Assembly (NCBI GenBank): GCA_964514395.1
Contig: CAZEQK010000021.1
Span: forward strand, 1 to 53,548
Direction: 5' to 3'
Source of the DNA: CAZEQK01 sp964514395
GTDB lineage: Bacteria; Bacillota; Bacilli; Tepidibacillales; Tepidibacillaceae
DNA length: 53,548 nucleotides
The position numbers and the translations under genes are program-made. Position 1 is the stretch's first letter; each line of letters starts with the position of its first letter. Of the stretch, positions 51,026-53,548 are shown one piece after another. The notes under the pieces are model-generated. The model was not told where the DNA came from and did not search any database. It saw only the letters and a program-made list of their open reading frames with translations.

Positions 51026-52428
51026 GCAAAAAAAAACCATGGGGTGGACGTTTTACAAAAGCAACAGATCAATTGGTAGAGGAGTATACCGCTTCCATCA
51101 CATTTGACAAGATATTAGCTCATGAGGATATTAAAGGAAGCATTGCTCATGCCACTATGCTTGCTGACACCGGAATCATAGCTGCTACAGATAAAGAGAT
51201 GATTATTAATGGGTTAAAGGAAATAGAGAGTGAAATTGTAAAGGGTGCATTTCAGTTTGACATTGCTTTAGAGGATATTCATATGAATATTGAAAAAAGG
51301 CTCATTGAAAAGATTGGGTCTGTCGGTGGTAAATTGCACACAGCAAGAAGTCGTAATGATCAGGTAGCCTTAGATATGCATCTCTATTTAAAGGAGTGGG
51401 TAAAAGTCCTTGGGCAAGATGTGGCCCATTTAGTAAAAAGCTTCATCCAAAAGGCTGAAGAAAATATGGATACCATTCTTCCTGGTTATACCCATTTACA
51501 AAGGGCACAACCAATTCTATTTTCCCATCACATGATGGCCTATAGCTTTATGTTTTTAAGGGATTTAGAAAGGTTTGCTGATAGCTATAAACGAATTGAT
51601 CTGATGCCACTTGGAGCGGGAGCATTGGCAGGCACAACCTTTCCGATTAATCGAAAACAGGTAGCTGACTTATTAGGCTTCAATCAGCTTTATGCAAATA
51701 GTATGGATGCAGTGAGTGATAGAGACTACATTGTTGAGTTTTTAGCCAACGCTTCCTTGATTATGATGCATCTATCCCGAATATCCGAGGAGCTTATCAT
51801 TTGGTCCAGCAAGGAATTTCAATTTATTGAGTTAGATGATGCCTATTGTACAGGAAGTAGTATCATGCCCCAAAAGAAGAATCCTGATGTGGCCGAATTG
51901 ATTAGAGGTAAGACGGGTAGAATTTATGGTAACTTAGTTTCCCTATTAACTACTTTAAAGGGTCTGCCATTAACCTATAATAAGGATATGCAGGAGGATA
52001 AGGAAGGGATGTTTGATACGGTCTCTACCTTAACAGGGGCTCTTAAATTGATGCAGGGAATGATCGGGTCGATGAATGTTAAGAAGGATAATATGGAGAA
52101 GGCGGTAAAGGAAGATTTCTCTAATGCGACCGATTACGCTGATTATCTTGTAACAAAAGGGATTCCATTTCGAGAGGCCCATGAAATAGTAGGGAAAACG
52201 GTATTGTATTGTATTGAAAAGAATAAATATCTATTGGACTTAACCATAGAGGAGTATCATCTTTTTTCTAGTAAAGTAGAAAAGGATATTTATGAAAAAT
52301 TAGTACCTGAACAGGTAGTCAATGCCAGAACCTCCGATGGGGGAACAGCAAAATCTGCGGTGCTGGAATCGATAAAAGAGGCAAAGGCAGCATTAAAGCC
52401 GTTGGAGTTATTTTTTCAAGAAGTATAG
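51022..52428 (+). CDS. argH: Argininosuccinate lyase
   Basis: A 468-residue member of the fumarase/aspartase superfamily. KPWGGRFTKATDQLVEEYTA, LHTARSRNDQVALDMHLYLK, PGYTHLQRAQPILFSHHMMA and the signature GSSIMPQKKNPDVAELI are present. It releases fumarate to yield arginine, ending the pathway. The length is normal. Confidence 0.96.
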   Translation: MSKKKPWGGRFTKATDQLVEEYTASITFDKILAHEDIKGSIAHATMLADTGIIAATDKEMIINGLKEIESEIVKGAFQFDIALEDIHMNIEKRLIEKIGSVGGKLHTARSRNDQVALDMHLYLKEWVKVLGQDVAHLVKSFIQKAEENMDTILPGYTHLQRAQPILFSHHMMAYSFMFLRDLERFADSYKRIDLMPLGAGALAGTTFPINRKQVADLLGFNQLYANSMDAVSDRDYIVEFLANASLIMMHLSRISEELIIWSSKEFQFIELDDAYCTGSSIMPQKKNPDVAELIRGKTGRIYGNLVSLLTTLKGLPLTYNKDMQEDKEGMFDTVSTLTGALKLMQGMIGSMNVKKDNMEKAVKEDFSNATDYADYLVTKGIPFREAHEIVGKTVLYCIEKNKYLLDLTIEEYHLFSSKVEKDIYEKLVPEQVVNARTSDGGTAKSAVLESIKEAKAALKPLELFFQEV

Positions 52429-52453
52429 TAAAAAGATGATATAAAGTAGAAGC

Positions 52454-52505
52454 GAGGCTGATTCAAATGGTTGCTCCTGGCAACTGATTAGAGTCAGTCT
52501 CTTTC
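52454..52505 (+). terminator. Nested hairpin, possible terminator after argH
   Basis: An outer stem (GAGGCTGATTC at 52454-52464, GAGTCAGTCTC at 52491-52501, with wobble pairs) encloses an inner hairpin GTTGC-TCCTG-GCAAC (52470-52484). The T run after it is weak. The rest of the gap to 52745 is AT-rich and shows nothing further that I can support. Confidence 0.45.
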
Positions 52506-52745
52506 ATTAGGAATGAATAAAGCATCACATAAAATACCCACAATGAGGTTTTATAAAGTTCATCATAAATATTTTTCTGTAGTGAAGAATATGATTTACT
52601 ATAAATGGATTATATTACACAAAAATTAAAATATATTTTTATTTATACATCCCCTTTTTATTAAGCGTTGTCGTCTCTTATACATCAAAATAAAAAAAAA
52701 ATAGGCATAAAGAATAATTTATTTACCCATCAATATTATTTTTTC

Positions 52746-52949
52746 CTACCAACCAAAAGCAAACATGCTTACCAGACTAAGAATAGTCCAGATAGTAGCA
52801 ATAAGAACTTTTTTTGTTTTAGATAACTTTAAGAATATTTCATATCTTTCGTTCAATATTTTTTCCAATTGATTTGCAAAATAATATCCTAAATAAAAAT
52901 CAAAAACGATGAAAATTGTAAACGCGCATAAAGCCAAAAGGATTTTCAT
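52746..52949 (-). CDS. Small two-helix membrane protein
   Basis: A 67-residue protein with two hydrophobic helices (MKILLALCAFTIFIVFDFYL, then VLIATIWTILSLVSMFAF) joined by a charged segment. The ATG at 52949 is preceded by AAGGGAG; an upstream GTG would add seven residues. I do not recognise the family. It follows the gene at 52989 on the same strand and may be part of the same unit. Confidence 0.55.
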   Translation of the reverse strand: MKILLALCAFTIFIVFDFYLGYYFANQLEKILNERYEIFLKLSKTKKVLIATIWTILSLVSMFAFGW

Positions 52950-52988
52950 ATTTTTCTCCCTTAAACTCACTAAGGTCTCAAAAAATTC

Positions 52989-53351
52989 TTATAAATCATT
53001 AATTTCATCATTATCTTTTTTTATTTTCTCGAGCATTATATTCATCACATCGATATTAAACTCACCAGCTAAAAAATATAATTTCAACCAATATGCATTC
53101 TCATCTAAGTAATTTTCTATTGCTTTCCTTATAGTATCTTTTGTTAATCTTCTTACTATAATATCTGGTGGTGCTGCTGGTATATAATCTAAACCTTCTT
53201 TATCCATATACCAATAATAATTTTTGGGAGTAGTAACCACCATAGTATATGTCATACCATCTTCCAACTCAACAAATACATCAATATTATCGTTCTCAAT
53301 ATCTTCTATCTCATCGAAATATATTGGAAATATAATACTAACAATTTTCAC
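52989..53351 (-). CDS. Unknown acidic protein, possible immunity protein
   Basis: A 120-residue, acidic protein starting from a GTG: IVSIIFPIYFDEIEDIENDN, then MVVTTPKNYYWYMDKEGLDY and DIIVRRLTKDTIRKAIENYL. No signal peptide or membrane segment. Its small size, acidity and place 20 bp after a broken upstream frame suggest the immunity partner of a polymorphic toxin, but I cannot confirm a named family. Confidence 0.5.
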   Translation of the reverse strand: MKIVSIIFPIYFDEIEDIENDNIDVFVELEDGMTYTMVVTTPKNYYWYMDKEGLDYIPAAPPDIIVRRLTKDTIRKAIENYLDENAYWLKLYFLAGEFNIDVMNIMLEKIKKDNDEINDL

Positions 53352-53371
53352 GCTAGTAACACCTCAACTTC

Positions 53372-53548
53372 CTATTTACCGAATAAATCTCTTAAAGTAT
53401 CAATAACGAAATTTTGATTTTTCTTACTTGACTTACCTAATATATTCATAATACCATCTTCCAGTCTATAATATACTCTAGCACTGGTTTACCCGATTCA
53501 TCAAACAAATATCATGAATTCTTTTGATTCTAGAATTTTAAACTTCCC
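53372..53548 (-). pseudogene. 3' fragment of a frameshifted gene at window edge
   Basis: Reading leftwards, one frame gives YLFDESGKPV and another continues ARVYYRLEDGIMNILGKS, then KNQNFVIDTLRDLFGK and a stop at 53372-53374. Joining them needs one extra base near 53483-53486. A TGA also precedes YLFDE in its own frame. The piece looks like the C-terminus of a larger protein that extends out of the window, perhaps a toxin with the downstream gene as immunity partner. Family unknown. Confidence 0.4.

Noticed and set aside
1..53548. CRISPR array, prophage, tRNA or rRNA genes
   Set aside because: No regularly spaced repeats, phage structural genes or recognisable RNA gene sequences were seen.

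Overview
The window is AT-rich DNA from a low-GC, flagellated member of the Bacillota, most probably Bacillales. The clearest evidence is gene order. The runs yvyF-flgM-flgN-flgK-flgL-yviE-fliW-csrA-hag, fliD-fliS-fliT, hpf-secA-prfB and argCJBD-carAB-argF all follow the Bacillus arrangement. prfB carries its classic programmed +1 frameshift. No rRNA, tRNA or CRISPR array was seen.

Layout. 1-760: debris of an ISNCY/IS1202-type transposase between two 17-bp direct repeats. 853-7127: late flagellar operon ending in flagellin, whose leader carries a near-perfect CsrA-binding hairpin. 7212-23225: a flagellin-glycosylation island placed between hag and flaG-fliD, which are adjacent in B. subtilis. 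It has two Maf-type glycosyltransferases, a pseudaminic-acid-like set (PseB, PseC, PseG, PseI, SpsF-type cytidylyltransferase) and a decoration cassette (epimerase/ATP-grasp fusion, two methyltransferases, HAD hydrolase). Its centre (13981-17868) is decayed: a doubly broken cytidylyltransferase copy, a pseH with an in-frame TAG, a 44-codon pseI/pseC chimera that looks like a deletion scar, and a frameshifted GNAT. 23249-25893: reverse-strand ECF sigma/anti-sigma/membrane-protein/DUF4097 operon. 26038-29230: flaG-fliD-fliS-fliT-like and a His/Asp-rich small protein. 29231-29687: gene-free stretch with a cluster of DnaA boxes, then a strong promoter. 29688-31986: polar amino-acid ABC transporter. 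32190-38383: cold-shock protein, hpf, small membrane protein, secA, prfB, YitT-type protein. 38428-40190: transketolase as two separate subunits. 40457-52428: the complete arginine route from ArgC onward, including carAB and argGH, behind tandem ARG boxes. 52746-53548: reverse-strand small genes, possibly a toxin/immunity remnant.

How it works together. The first and third flagellar blocks build hook-filament junction, filament and cap with their chaperones. FliW and CsrA would control flagellin translation through the hag leader. The island would make a nonulosonic acid and attach it to flagellin, but no intact N-acetyltransferase remains in the window, so the sugar may be supplied from elsewhere, altered, or lost. 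The arginine block converts acetylglutamyl phosphate to arginine with its own carbamoyl-phosphate synthase, whose large subunit lacks the usual C-terminal allosteric domain.
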